Of a DNA stretch of 64,000 nt, positions 33,603 to 42,414 are shown in pieces. The first letter of the stretch is position 1; each line of letters begins with the position of its first letter. The notes beneath the pieces are model-generated. The model was not told the DNA's origin and searched no databases. It saw only the letters and a list, made by a program, of their open reading frames with translations. The translations under genes and the position numbers were made by a program. Source of the stretch: Rhizobium sp. RU20A (GTDB lineage: Bacteria; Pseudomonadota; Alphaproteobacteria; Rhizobiales; Rhizobiaceae); the NCBI RefSeq assembly GCF_900155885.1, contig NZ_FTMB01000008.1, positions 1 to 64,000 of the forward strand, read 5' to 3'.

Positions 33603-36254
33603 ATGCGCAGACCAAGGATATCCGACACTGGAAATCGTGTCCGTCAATCCACATGGGCCTTCGCGGATGGCCGCCTGGAAGATCTAGCCGTTATAGAGTG
33701 GGCGGCCAGCTTATCGACGGACCACGAGGCGGAACGCAGTTCGCTGCGTGATCTCTTCGATCACCGAGTGAAAGGCATTGCCGAACCCTATGCTTTGGCA
33801 TGGCGTTGCGTGTTCGAATACTGGCAGAGGCCTGACGCTGACGACAATCACGAGAAATATCTGATCAAGCGCGAGCTCAAGCAGGGCGGCACGCAGCGAG
33901 AGATCATCCAGCTCATCGTCGAGGCCATCAGACCATCGCTCAAAATCGAGACATCAAAGCGATACCAAGCCCTCTCTGGCGAGAAACCGCCCGAAAAGCC
34001 GACGCTTCTCAGGCACCTCATTTGGGCATCGATCTCCAGCGGTGATCGCCTAACGCCGAACGATATCGGTCTCGAGCAGATCTCTGATCGCAACTTTCTC
34101 TTCGAGCTGGCCGTGGCGCTCAACGCTGCCCTGCTTTCGGGGCTTAATCTCGCGCGCATGATTGGCTCCATTTCGGAAGCCATGGATATTACGAACTGGC
34201 AGGTGCAACGCGTCTATTACGTGCCGGCCGTCCAGTTTGTTGCCGGTGGCGGCGAGCCCGACAGGCACCGCGACGGTTTTGCGCCGGTGACGAAGCTGAT
34301 GTTCGCAGTCACTGAAAAGCTTGCGTCCATCGATGCGTCAGCCGCACGGCGCGTCGTTTCCTCCTGGGATACCAGCGAATGGAAGCTCTACAGGCGCCTG
34401 TGGGCAGCGGCTGCGCGCAATCCGGACCTCGTTCCAGCCGACGACGTATCCACGTTCCTTGAGACGGTCGAAGACGTGGAATTTTGGCGACCGGGGACGT
34501 TTCCCGAAATCGCAGAGGTTCGCGCCGTGCGCTGGGGCGATTTTTCTGCGGCGAGTGTAGCGCGCTTGGAGCAACGTCTGTTGAAGGGGGAACCGCTAAA
34601 GCTCGTTCCGAAGTCCGTCGACAAAACTGACAGAGCAGGCTTTCGACAGCACCGTATTCGCATTGAGCTGCAACGCATTCAAGCGGCTGGAGGACAGCTG
34701 TCGAAAAAGGCGAGCGGCTGGCTGACCAAGACAGTTCAACAGCAGGGAGAGGGGCCGGAAGTCAACCTCACTTTCGGATTCAGCGAAGGCGTGCGCATGT
34801 TGCGCGGCGAACGCAGCACTCAACCGTCCTTTGACGGCATCCCAAGCCCGAAGTTGCTTGACGAGCTTGCCGGCATGATCGGGGACGGCGGCTGGGACGA
34901 CCGAACCCAGCAAGCATCAGACTATATCGCGCAACATCCAAGCGACATTCTCACCTTGCTCGAAAAAGCACCAGACTCCGTCGTTTCGGCTAAGGTCTGG
35001 CAGGCCTTTGGCTACGGCTTCAGACCCTCCGATCTCAATACAGGCCCAGACACTGCCACCCCGGAAGACCAAGCAAGAATTCCGATTGCCGTTCGAGCCT
35101 GCCAAGCTATCGCCAATTTGGGACCTGTCGTGCTTAAGAGAGCAATAGACGGGCTCGCATCCTTCGCGAACGGTTGGGATAAACTGCTTCAGGACCGGGG
35201 CGAATTCATCGCCGCGTGGCTGACGCTCTGGCCGATCGCCGTGACCGCGACCAACGAGAATGCGGACGCCAGCCAACCCCTCGCCGAACGGGCCTATTCA
35301 TCCCCGGTTGGCCAACTCTTGTTCGCACTGAGCGGTTGGCCTACCGTGCGTGCGGGCGATCAAGCCCTGGCCGCCGGCCCTTGGCCGAAGATCCTGTCTG
35401 CGATCGCCGAAGCGACTGGCGAAGCTCGCCTCGACGCCCAATATTTTCTGACCCGCGACATCGGATACTTCTATATCGCTGATCCAGTCTGGACCACGGC
35501 AAACCTCATAGAGCCCTTGAAGACGGCCGAGCCCGGTGGCGAGGGGGCATTGGAATTGTGGGGCGCGTTCGGATCAGGACCTCTGCCAGGACCCGAGGTC
35601 CTCATTGAACTTGCCGAGCCGCTTGTCGCCGCCGCAATCTCCAGTGACCTGCCGGCCCAGGTGAGGGCGGAACTCGCCCAACGGGTCATCCTTTCCGTTC
35701 TCTTCAGTGCCCGAGATCATCAACCGCCTCCCATCTCTATCAATCTTGCTCAGCAGGTGCTCAGGATGGGTGGCGACACGGTTCGTCGCGAAGCAGTCAG
35801 GGCAATGCATGAATTTCTTGAACACGGTGACGACGCGGAGATTGCCAGGCGCTTCGATTTGGTGGCATCGGTTTTCCGTGACGTCTGGCCGAAGGAACTC
35901 ACGCTCAGCTCTCGCCAGGTTTCGGAAGGATTGGCAGAGTTGCCTGCAGCAGCCGGACCATATTATGCCGAAGCAGCCGAACTCGTGCTTCCATATTTGA
36001 CGCCCTTCGACTGCTGGTCAATGTTCGACTACGGCGTTTTGGACAGCAATTCGATCGACGACAGATACGCTGTGATCAACGATCGAACGAAAGCCGCAGC
36101 TTTCCTCGCAATCTTGGACAAGACGATCGGCAGCGAGGAGGACGCGATTGTTCCAAATGGGCTAGAAGGCGCTCTCCTTCACATCGCCAAGCTTGCTCCG
36201 AGGCTCGAGAAGGATGTTCGGTTTCAGAGGCTATTGACTCTGAGCCGCCGCTAG
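33603..36254 (+). CDS. Large helical partner of the SIR2 protein
   Basis: 883 residues, ATG 33603, one base after the SIR2 stop. There is no enzymatic motif that I can see; the chain is overwhelmingly alpha-helical with repeat-like segments (AVALNAALLSGLNLARMIGSI, AVRACQAIANLGPVVLKRAIDGLASF, QVRAELAQRVILSVLF), as in sensor/scaffold parts of large defence proteins. The C-terminus (FLAILDKTIGSEEDAIVPNGLEGALLHIAKLAPRLEKDVRFQRLLTLSRR) resembles, from memory, the DUF4020-type end of long SIR2 defence proteins. The likely role is to sense the phage and hold the SIR2 NADase inactive until triggered. The assignment of the pair as a split Dsr1 is inference. Confidence 0.7.
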   Translation: MRRPRISDTGNRVRQSTWAFADGRLEDLAVIEWAASLSTDHEAERSSLRDLFDHRVKGIAEPYALAWRCVFEYWQRPDADDNHEKYLIKRELKQGGTQREIIQLIVEAIRPSLKIETSKRYQALSGEKPPEKPTLLRHLIWASISSGDRLTPNDIGLEQISDRNFLFELAVALNAALLSGLNLARMIGSISEAMDITNWQVQRVYYVPAVQFVAGGGEPDRHRDGFAPVTKLMFAVTEKLASIDASAARRVVSSWDTSEWKLYRRLWAAAARNPDLVPADDVSTFLETVEDVEFWRPGTFPEIAEVRAVRWGDFSAASVARLEQRLLKGEPLKLVPKSVDKTDRAGFRQHRIRIELQRIQAAGGQLSKKASGWLTKTVQQQGEGPEVNLTFGFSEGVRMLRGERSTQPSFDGIPSPKLLDELAGMIGDGGWDDRTQQASDYIAQHPSDILTLLEKAPDSVVSAKVWQAFGYGFRPSDLNTGPDTATPEDQARIPIAVRACQAIANLGPVVLKRAIDGLASFANGWDKLLQDRGEFIAAWLTLWPIAVTATNENADASQPLAERAYSSPVGQLLFALSGWPTVRAGDQALAAGPWPKILSAIAEATGEARLDAQYFLTRDIGYFYIADPVWTTANLIEPLKTAEPGGEGALELWGAFGSGPLPGPEVLIELAEPLVAAAISSDLPAQVRAELAQRVILSVLFSARDHQPPPISINLAQQVLRMGGDTVRREAVRAMHEFLEHGDDAEIARRFDLVASVFRDVWPKELTLSSRQVSEGLAELPAAAGPYYAEAAELVLPYLTPFDCWSMFDYGVLDSNSIDDRYAVINDRTKAAAFLAILDKTIGSEEDAIVPNGLEGALLHIAKLAPRLEKDVRFQRLLTLSRR

Positions 36255-36580
36255 GATTTCGCGCCTTCCGTACTCCCCCGACATCGACGCTCAGCGCCCA
36301 TTGTACCGCGAAATTTCTGAAATCCGAGGATCATTGTCGTCTGGTTTGGTATCGGTGCCGATCGCTATCCACCGCAACGCAAGAAGCCGCCGGTTCGGGA
36401 GAATTTATCTGAGCGCCTAGCCGGACCCTCTGGGGTGCGGAAAGACGCCAAGTCATTTAAGCGATCCCCGGCGGCATGCACCAGGACGACGATCATCGCC
36501 CTCGACAGCACGCCCTGGCTCGTGCCGGTTGTTTGGCGCCTCGATCCTGCGTGAAGCCGGCACCACCACCGGCGCGCACC
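36255..36580. other. Intergenic region after the SIR2 unit
   Basis: No gene was recognised. Toward the right end the sequence becomes alignable to the RHE_PE00001 gene remnant that follows. Confidence 0.4.
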
Positions 36581-36787
36581 TTGTTTGAACGGAAACTGGA
36601 CGGACGGCGGGCCTCTTTAAAATTGCCGGAGCTGGTGGAGCTCGTCTTAGCGACTGCCGCTGGTGTTGGCGGGGATGGTGGCAAAGACGCTCGACGTTGC
36701 GTCGCACGCACCGCGGCGGATCGTTTTGGAGCTTGATCTGCGCGAGATGACGGGCAGGGGGAGGTTAGGGCGTGGGGCGTATATTGA
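36581..36787 (+). pseudogene. Decayed 3' end of a RHE_PE00001-family gene
   Basis: In one frame it reads FERKLDGRRASLKLPELVELVL; after a frameshift it continues MVAKTLDVASHAPRRIVLELDLREMTGRGRLG and stops at TGA 36785-36787. The intact gene ending at 32193 has MERRLVGRRASSNLPGLIELV and AETLKVTPRAALRIVEELGLREMTGRGRF in the same order. It is diverged, frameshifted and lacks the first two thirds. Confidence 0.85.
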
Positions 36788-36878
36788 TGCGATTCTGCCC
36801 GGTTGCACTGCATTGCCGGATATTGCAACGTCAGGTTATTCTGTAAGCTATCCAGGCAGTCGAATCGATTCCCCAACA

Positions 36879-36900
36879 CAGCTTCCCACATTGGGAGCTG
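36879..36900. other. Hairpin in the mkoA leader
   Basis: CAGCTTCCCA and TGGGAGCTG pair around CAT with one bulged base, about 35 bases before the mkoA ATG. It could be an operator or leader structure. Confidence 0.4.
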
Positions 36901-36933
36901 CTTCTAGCTAACCTATGGGAGACGTGTAAGCGC

Positions 36934-39900
36934 ATGGCAGGACTGAAAGGCACGAAGAACAAGCCTCTGGATGCGATTTACCGTTTTTCGGAGGATGCTT
37001 ACGCCGGCGACCCTGCATCCTGGACGTCACACCTCCGACACGCGACAAGCATTAGCGATGGTGAGCAGTATCTGGTCCGGCTCTTTAGAAAAACCGGAAC
37101 GGCGATTGATGGTGATCTCAGACATCTACTCGACAGGGGCCTCCGTCGTATTCATCGTGTGCTGACGTCGAGGCGAGCGCGGGATGTGCTCGTGGAGGTT
37201 ATTGAGCTCGTTGAGGACGAGCACGAGATCGGCGTTGTTATGCTCCGACCTGGTGATCCCCTTTCGGGATCTGCCCATAGGGCAAGGATGCGGTCCCAGC
37301 AGCTCTTGACCACGCCTGGGCGTCAGATCTTCTGGCGTAACATGCAGCGTATCGCGGAGGCGCTGTCGTTATGCCACGATGCCGGCATAGTGCACGGGGC
37401 AATCAGTCTACATACGATTTTCTCCCACAACGACGATATCCCGGACTATCGCCTCGGAGGGTACGAGTGGTGCGTCCAAATCGCGGAAAGCGATCTTGAC
37501 GCGGGACGCGAAGGACTGCGCAACACAAGCGTTGTGTCGTTCCGACAAGATTGGATGGATGTCGGCAAAGCTGCCCGTACGATCCTCGGCATGGACGGTA
37601 CGTCTGCTCCACTCTTGTCGAGCATTGAATTCAAGATGCTTGATCGGTTGGCGAACCCGCCAGTTTTCCAGCTCTTTGACGGACGGACTGTTTTACGAGA
37701 GATCAAAGACGTCATCGAAGAGCTCGATCGCGTCGGTGTTGGTAGTGAAGGTGAACTCGTTCTGTATCCCAGCCGGCAGGTGATGCTGAGCGACCTCCCA
37801 TCTTTGACTTCCGGTACTATCCCCGCCTCCGAGGCAGAGCGCGTTCTTCGCTTCGCGGCCGACGATCTCCTCGGTCCGGAGGTTAGAGCTGTACCCATGA
37901 GTTCTGGGTCTATAAGGCTGGTAACCGACATCGCGACCTATATTGTTCGACCAGAAGAGGGACGCATCGGCACCATAACAGCTGCGTCGAAGCGTCGTAG
38001 CGACGACCGGGTGGCGGATGCCTTTGAGATCAAGCAACGCATCCATCTGGCGTCCAACCGGGTGGGCGCCCAAGAACGCGCGAAGAGGTCGGGGCTTGCA
38101 GCGATCGGCTGGGCTGAAATTGCCAACAAGAAAACGGGGGCAGAAGTGCGCGACGACCCTCCCTCTTGGTACGCGCTGATTTTGCTGGAAGCGTATTCGC
38201 TCCTGAGGCAGCAGTTTCACATCTATCCCGTAAAGGTCGTTGATCCGCCAGATGCTTCCAGCAAGCATCTGGTCTGGGTAACACCCCGCGAGGACGAGGC
38301 GCGGGACGAGCGACGTCGGCGGATGGAACTTCGTGGATGTGCCGAAGCTCTCGAGCGTGAGCTCTCCCACGATCAGGGCGGAGCTGACTGGACCCTGGCT
38401 GCATCCGATGCTCTCGCCGGACTTCGGGAACGACAGCCGGAACTTTCGTTCGAGGCAGCCGAAACTATCAGTGGGGCAAGGCTTTACGGGTTCGCGTCAA
38501 GCGAGCCGGTGCTGCACGGACAACTCCTGTATCTGCGGCCGCGCAAGGATGTCGGCCTCGAACAGGCCGTAAGACGCCGTCTCCAGAATATTGTCGCCGC
38601 GCGCAGCAACGTCGAATTGCTCAGGGCGATCGATGATCCTGCACAGGTCGCGGTGGACGAGGCACTCGTCGAAGTCGCTGCGCCCGGGCAGGCGCCGCCC
38701 GACATTGATGCCTCTAAGGCAAAAGCGTGGGCGTCAATTGCTGGTGGAAAGTCGATCAGCGTGATCGTCGGCCCGCCTGGCGTCGGCAAGACGTTCCTGA
38801 TCTCGAAGCTGGTGGAGAGCATTCACCTACCGGCGAAGCGGTCGCGCATTCTCATTTCCGCCCAGAACCACGAAACCCTCGCTAACATGGAACACGAGCT
38901 CAAGGAGGTTCTGCCTCCGGAAGTCGCGATCATCGTTCGTGTGGAGCGCTCCAAGGGCGGAGCGGAAAACGCTTCACTGCGGGCAAGGTCAATGGATGTT
39001 TTGGGCAGTATCCAAAAAACAAACGATCTCGATATCATGGCGGCGCAGTTTCGGCAGGTCGAACAGACCCTGCAGCCCGCGCGGGAGGAGGCAATCGCTG
39101 AGCGTGTTCTTCGCGACACTGACACACTCCTCTTGCGCTCGTCGAATGTAACGCTGGCGACGACATCGTCGCACGTCATCGAGGAGATGATTGCCGACGG
39201 CGAGCAGTTCGACTGGGTGTTCGTGGAAGAGGCTGCCAGAGCAAACGGCGCGGAGCTCATCGGTGCGCTGCTTCTCGGAAACCGTAGGGTCATCATCGGC
39301 GACCATAAGCAACTTTCACCGTTCGATACGTTGGAGCGCCAGAAGCTGTACGATGCACAACGATCAGAGGAGATCTTAAAAGACGCCCGCAAACAGCTGG
39401 CAGCTTTCTCCGATCTTCCCGCCGAGGTTGACCAGGCCCTTGAGGTCCTGGAAGCCGATGGACCGCTACGTGTCGACGTTCTTGGATTGGCGATCCGATT
39501 GGAGGAGCCCTTCCAGTCTATCGCGATCCGCGAGGAGGAGCGTGAGCAGGCGAATGGTTACTCAAGCTCCATAGCCGCCACGCTCTTGGAACAAAGCAGA
39601 ATGCATCCAGCTATATGTCGGCTGGTCTCCAGTACATTTTACCAGGGCAAACTGGTGCCGACGCAGCGCGTCATAGATCGAAAATTGACGCTCGACTCGA
39701 TGGGTGGGCTTCCGGCCAGCCCGGTGGTTGTCCTCAACGTTCCCGCCCTTAGCATGGTGAAAAGGCGCGCGTTCGAGGAAAACAGAAACGGTTCCTATGT
39801 CAATCTTACGGAGTGCTCCGTGCTGATTGATGCGGTAAAACGCGTCCGCCCCCGACTGGACCAAAAGGGCAATCGACCCACTTTGGTATTTCTCGCCCCC

Positions 39901-40350
39901 TACTGGGCGCAGGTCAAACAATTGGAGCGAATGCTGAGTTCATCGTTGGACGCGCGCGATGGAACGTTGTTCGGCTTCGACAGCCCCCGAAAAGACGGCA
40001 GGTTCGTTTATACCTCAGACAGTTTTCAAGGCGGTCAGGCTGACCTTGTTGCGGCAAGCCTCGTCCGTAACAACACTTTGGTCGGCGGCAGAGCATTGGG
40101 GCATGTCCGCAGTCCTCAGCGTATGAACGTCTTGTTGAGCAGAGCGAAGCACAAGCTAATACTCGCAACCAGCCTGACTTTTCTCGGCGATGCGGCCGAA
40201 GGAACCGATCCTGACCACTTGGGCGGCCAACTTGGCTTTGTACGCAAGATGATCGAGGAGCTGAACAAACTCGCTGAAACGCAGTTCGAAGGCGTCGGCC
40301 CGGGTGCAACGATCGTTTCTGTCGACGATGCAGGAAGGCTGGTCCTATGA
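36934..40350 (+). CDS. mkoA: Mokosh type I helicase MkoA (kinase-like plus SF1 helicase)
   Basis: 1138 residues. Residues about 30-230 look like a protein-kinase fold: a C-lobe helix RNMQRIAEALSLCHDAGIVHGAISLHTIF matches the catalytic-loop position, and WMDVGKAARTILG matches the later kinase helix, but HRD and DFG are replaced (HGA, LGG), so it is probably a pseudokinase. From about residue 600 there is a complete UPF1-like SF1 helicase: Walker A GPPGVGKT (near 612), WVFVEEAARANGAEL (motif II, near 760), GDHKQLSPF (motif III), LEQSRMHPAICRLVSSTFY (motif IV) and RMNVLLSRAKHKLIL (motif VI). An STK-like domain plus RNA helicase, followed by a PLD nuclease gene, is the described layout of type I Mokosh anti-phage systems. 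It overlaps mkoB by four bases. Confidence 0.82.
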   Translation: MAGLKGTKNKPLDAIYRFSEDAYAGDPASWTSHLRHATSISDGEQYLVRLFRKTGTAIDGDLRHLLDRGLRRIHRVLTSRRARDVLVEVIELVEDEHEIGVVMLRPGDPLSGSAHRARMRSQQLLTTPGRQIFWRNMQRIAEALSLCHDAGIVHGAISLHTIFSHNDDIPDYRLGGYEWCVQIAESDLDAGREGLRNTSVVSFRQDWMDVGKAARTILGMDGTSAPLLSSIEFKMLDRLANPPVFQLFDGRTVLREIKDVIEELDRVGVGSEGELVLYPSRQVMLSDLPSLTSGTIPASEAERVLRFAADDLLGPEVRAVPMSSGSIRLVTDIATYIVRPEEGRIGTITAASKRRSDDRVADAFEIKQRIHLASNRVGAQERAKRSGLAAIGWAEIANKKTGAEVRDDPPSWYALILLEAYSLLRQQFHIYPVKVVDPPDASSKHLVWVTPREDEARDERRRRMELRGCAEALERELSHDQGGADWTLAASDALAGLRERQPELSFEAAETISGARLYGFASSEPVLHGQLLYLRPRKDVGLEQAVRRRLQNIVAARSNVELLRAIDDPAQVAVDEALVEVAAPGQAPPDIDASKAKAWASIAGGKSISVIVGPPGVGKTFLISKLVESIHLPAKRSRILISAQNHETLANMEHELKEVLPPEVAIIVRVERSKGGAENASLRARSMDVLGSIQKTNDLDIMAAQFRQVEQTLQPAREEAIAERVLRDTDTLLLRSSNVTLATTSSHVIEEMIADGEQFDWVFVEEAARANGAELIGALLLGNRRVIIGDHKQLSPFDTLERQKLYDAQRSEEILKDARKQLAAFSDLPAEVDQALEVLEADGPLRVDVLGLAIRLEEPFQSIAIREEEREQANGYSSSIAATLLEQSRMHPAICRLVSSTFYQGKLVPTQRVIDRKLTLDSMGGLPASPVVVLNVPALSMVKRRAFEENRNGSYVNLTECSVLIDAVKRVRPRLDQKGNRPTLVFLAPYWAQVKQLERMLSSSLDARDGTLFGFDSPRKDGRFVYTSDSFQGGQADLVAASLVRNNTLVGGRALGHVRSPQRMNVLLSRAKHKLILATSLTFLGDAAEGTDPDHLGGQLGFVRKMIEELNKLAETQFEGVGPGATIVSVDDAGRLVL

Positions 40351-42128
40351 AACTTCATATTGCAGCCTGGCATTACAGGGCCCGCGCAATCATTCAGCGG
40401 GTTTGGGGATGGAGCCCGGTCGAGGAAATGGTGCTTCTCCGCCTCCACACCGTCCCCAGTACGATCGAGGGTGTAGCGGCGTCCCTGTCATTGCCTGGCC
40501 AGATCGTGGAAGCAACGGTCGCGCGCCTCATGCAATTCGGTCTCGTCGAGATGCAGTTATCACCGGCGCCATTATTCACCACCAGCGCCGTCGGCAAGGA
40601 GCTGGTGCATACCGACCGCCCTCTGCCTGAGCGCACCGTGGAACGCGAAGTTAGCATAAGTCTCGTCTATGAGAGGGCTGGCCACTCCATATTCCGCAGA
40701 AAGGACGTCAAGTTGGAGACGAACCCTGGCGGATCGTCCGTCCGGATCGTTGGTTTTCCGACCGACGATCCGCCCGAAACGGATGACACGATGGCGGGGA
40801 GGGTGCAGGTGCTGGTCGCGGGACAGCTACGTCCAGGGGAATGGATGCGGGGTGTCAGGACGATCAATTCGGTCATCCAAAAGACCTTTGTCGTTTTCGA
40901 CCTCGACGAAGTGAAAGACGGGCTCTTTCCGGACGGGACGAGCGATGAACTTAAGCGCTTCTTTGCTGAAGTTCTGAAGACTGGGCAAACCCCTCAGTTG
41001 GCAAACATTCCGCGCGAGGTCGAGCCATCCGCCTTTCAGACGCGGTTCGAGCCAGATAATTTCGTTGTCGGATCGGATGAGCATGTCGACCGGTTCGAGA
41101 AAATTGCCGACAACGCCCGGCGTGAACTTCTCGTTCTTTCAACCTTCGTCGCTGCTGCCGATGATGAGAAGTGTGATGAGAAATGCCGCGAGAACCGCGA
41201 ACGGATCATTCAGGCGCTGGAGCGCGCCGTTCAGCGCCGCGTGCACGTCCATCTTTTCTACGGGACCACGCTCGATGAGCGCTCAAAGAATGCAAACGCC
41301 ATGGAAGCTCTGCGTGTCAGGCTAAACGGCAAGAACCTTACACGTGGATATGTTCAGGTTCATCGCGACCCGGTGGCGAGCCACGCGAAGTTTCTGGCCG
41401 CAGACGACGGGCGTGGGGGCGCGGTGGTTTTGCTCGGTTCCTGCAACTGGCTGTCGTCACCCTTCAGCGCAGTAGAAGTTTCCGCTGAAGTCCGTGAAGA
41501 TCTGGCCGTCGCCAATCTCCTCGATATTTTAAGAAGGATTATCGGCCCGCTTTCGGAGGCCCGGCGCTCAGTGGAAGCACTCAATTTCATCTCGGCCGAT
41601 CTCAGGCGAGGGAAACGGAGCCTGGCAGCCGCGACAGATCCCGTCCAAGATGCGCCGGCAGTCATGAGCATCCTTCTGGCTCACGAACATGAACGTGTGC
41701 TCCGCTCGGCGGCACACGATGCCGAACACCGGTTCGTCTGTTGCACCAACCGAGCGGGCGCAACAATGGTGCCAGGGGTGTTTAATCCAGCCCATGTCGC
41801 GGGGCAAAGAATAAGCGATGTCCGGATCTATTATTCGCGCCGCTCTGGACCTATCAAACCTCGGCACATCGCGCGGCAACGAGAGCGGCTGATCGGGGTG
41901 GCGAGCATTTTTGGGGTACGCGACCCCCAACTTCATGCAAAATTCCTGGCGTGGGGTGACGACGATGTGATCGTAACCAGTATGAACTGGGCCTCGCAGT
42001 CTGGCTTAGCGGAGAACCCGTTGGACGAGATTGGTCTTCGAATACAGGGCAAAGGATTGGCCACGGCGCTATTAAGGAAGTTCGAGGCTCTGCTCCCCGA
42101 CGATGCACGAGGACACCCTAGAGTATGA
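40347..42128 (+). CDS. mkoB: Mokosh type I PLD-family nuclease MkoB
   Basis: 593 residues. Two PLD (HKD) motifs are visible: SHAKFLAADDGRG..GSCNW near residue 344 and LHAKFLAWGDDDVIVTSMNW near 529, each with His, Lys and the following Asn. Two motifs in one chain form one active site. The N-terminal 80 residues (SPVEEMVLLRLHTVPSTIEGVAASLSLPGQIVEATVARLMQFGLVEM) read as a winged-helix domain that could bind nucleic acid. The gene starts inside the mkoA stop codon (ATGA). In Mokosh the PLD protein is the presumed effector nuclease working with the helicase. Confidence 0.83.
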   Translation: MKLHIAAWHYRARAIIQRVWGWSPVEEMVLLRLHTVPSTIEGVAASLSLPGQIVEATVARLMQFGLVEMQLSPAPLFTTSAVGKELVHTDRPLPERTVEREVSISLVYERAGHSIFRRKDVKLETNPGGSSVRIVGFPTDDPPETDDTMAGRVQVLVAGQLRPGEWMRGVRTINSVIQKTFVVFDLDEVKDGLFPDGTSDELKRFFAEVLKTGQTPQLANIPREVEPSAFQTRFEPDNFVVGSDEHVDRFEKIADNARRELLVLSTFVAAADDEKCDEKCRENRERIIQALERAVQRRVHVHLFYGTTLDERSKNANAMEALRVRLNGKNLTRGYVQVHRDPVASHAKFLAADDGRGGAVVLLGSCNWLSSPFSAVEVSAEVREDLAVANLLDILRRIIGPLSEARRSVEALNFISADLRRGKRSLAAATDPVQDAPAVMSILLAHEHERVLRSAAHDAEHRFVCCTNRAGATMVPGVFNPAHVAGQRISDVRIYYSRRSGPIKPRHIARQRERLIGVASIFGVRDPQLHAKFLAWGDDDVIVTSMNWASQSGLAENPLDEIGLRIQGKGLATALLRKFEALLPDDARGHPRV

Positions 42129-42414
42129 GCCGCCCAAATAGCTCGACATCTCCAGTCTTCAAACGCCCTGATCGAGGTGTGAAAGCATATAGCTGTTCAT
42201 AACGAGGAACGCGGCCGTCGTCGTGACGTCCTGATCGCCTATCAGCAGGTCTGACCTTCGCTATGTACATCGACTTCCCTATTTCCAGCGACGGAAGAAT
42301 TGACACACCTTTAGCGCGAACAATACGTTGCGAATGTGGGGTAAGGCGAATCATCCGTGCAACGTTGCACCGTGATGGTTTTACTATCGACAGGCGCGAT
42401 GGGGGAGGCCTTGA
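42129..42414. other. Gap between the Mokosh and Qat units
   Basis: There is no supported gene. A TTGACA at 42300-42305 is a possible -35 box for the Qat operon, but no good -10 element sits at the right distance. Short frames on both strands lack ribosome sites. Confidence 0.35.
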
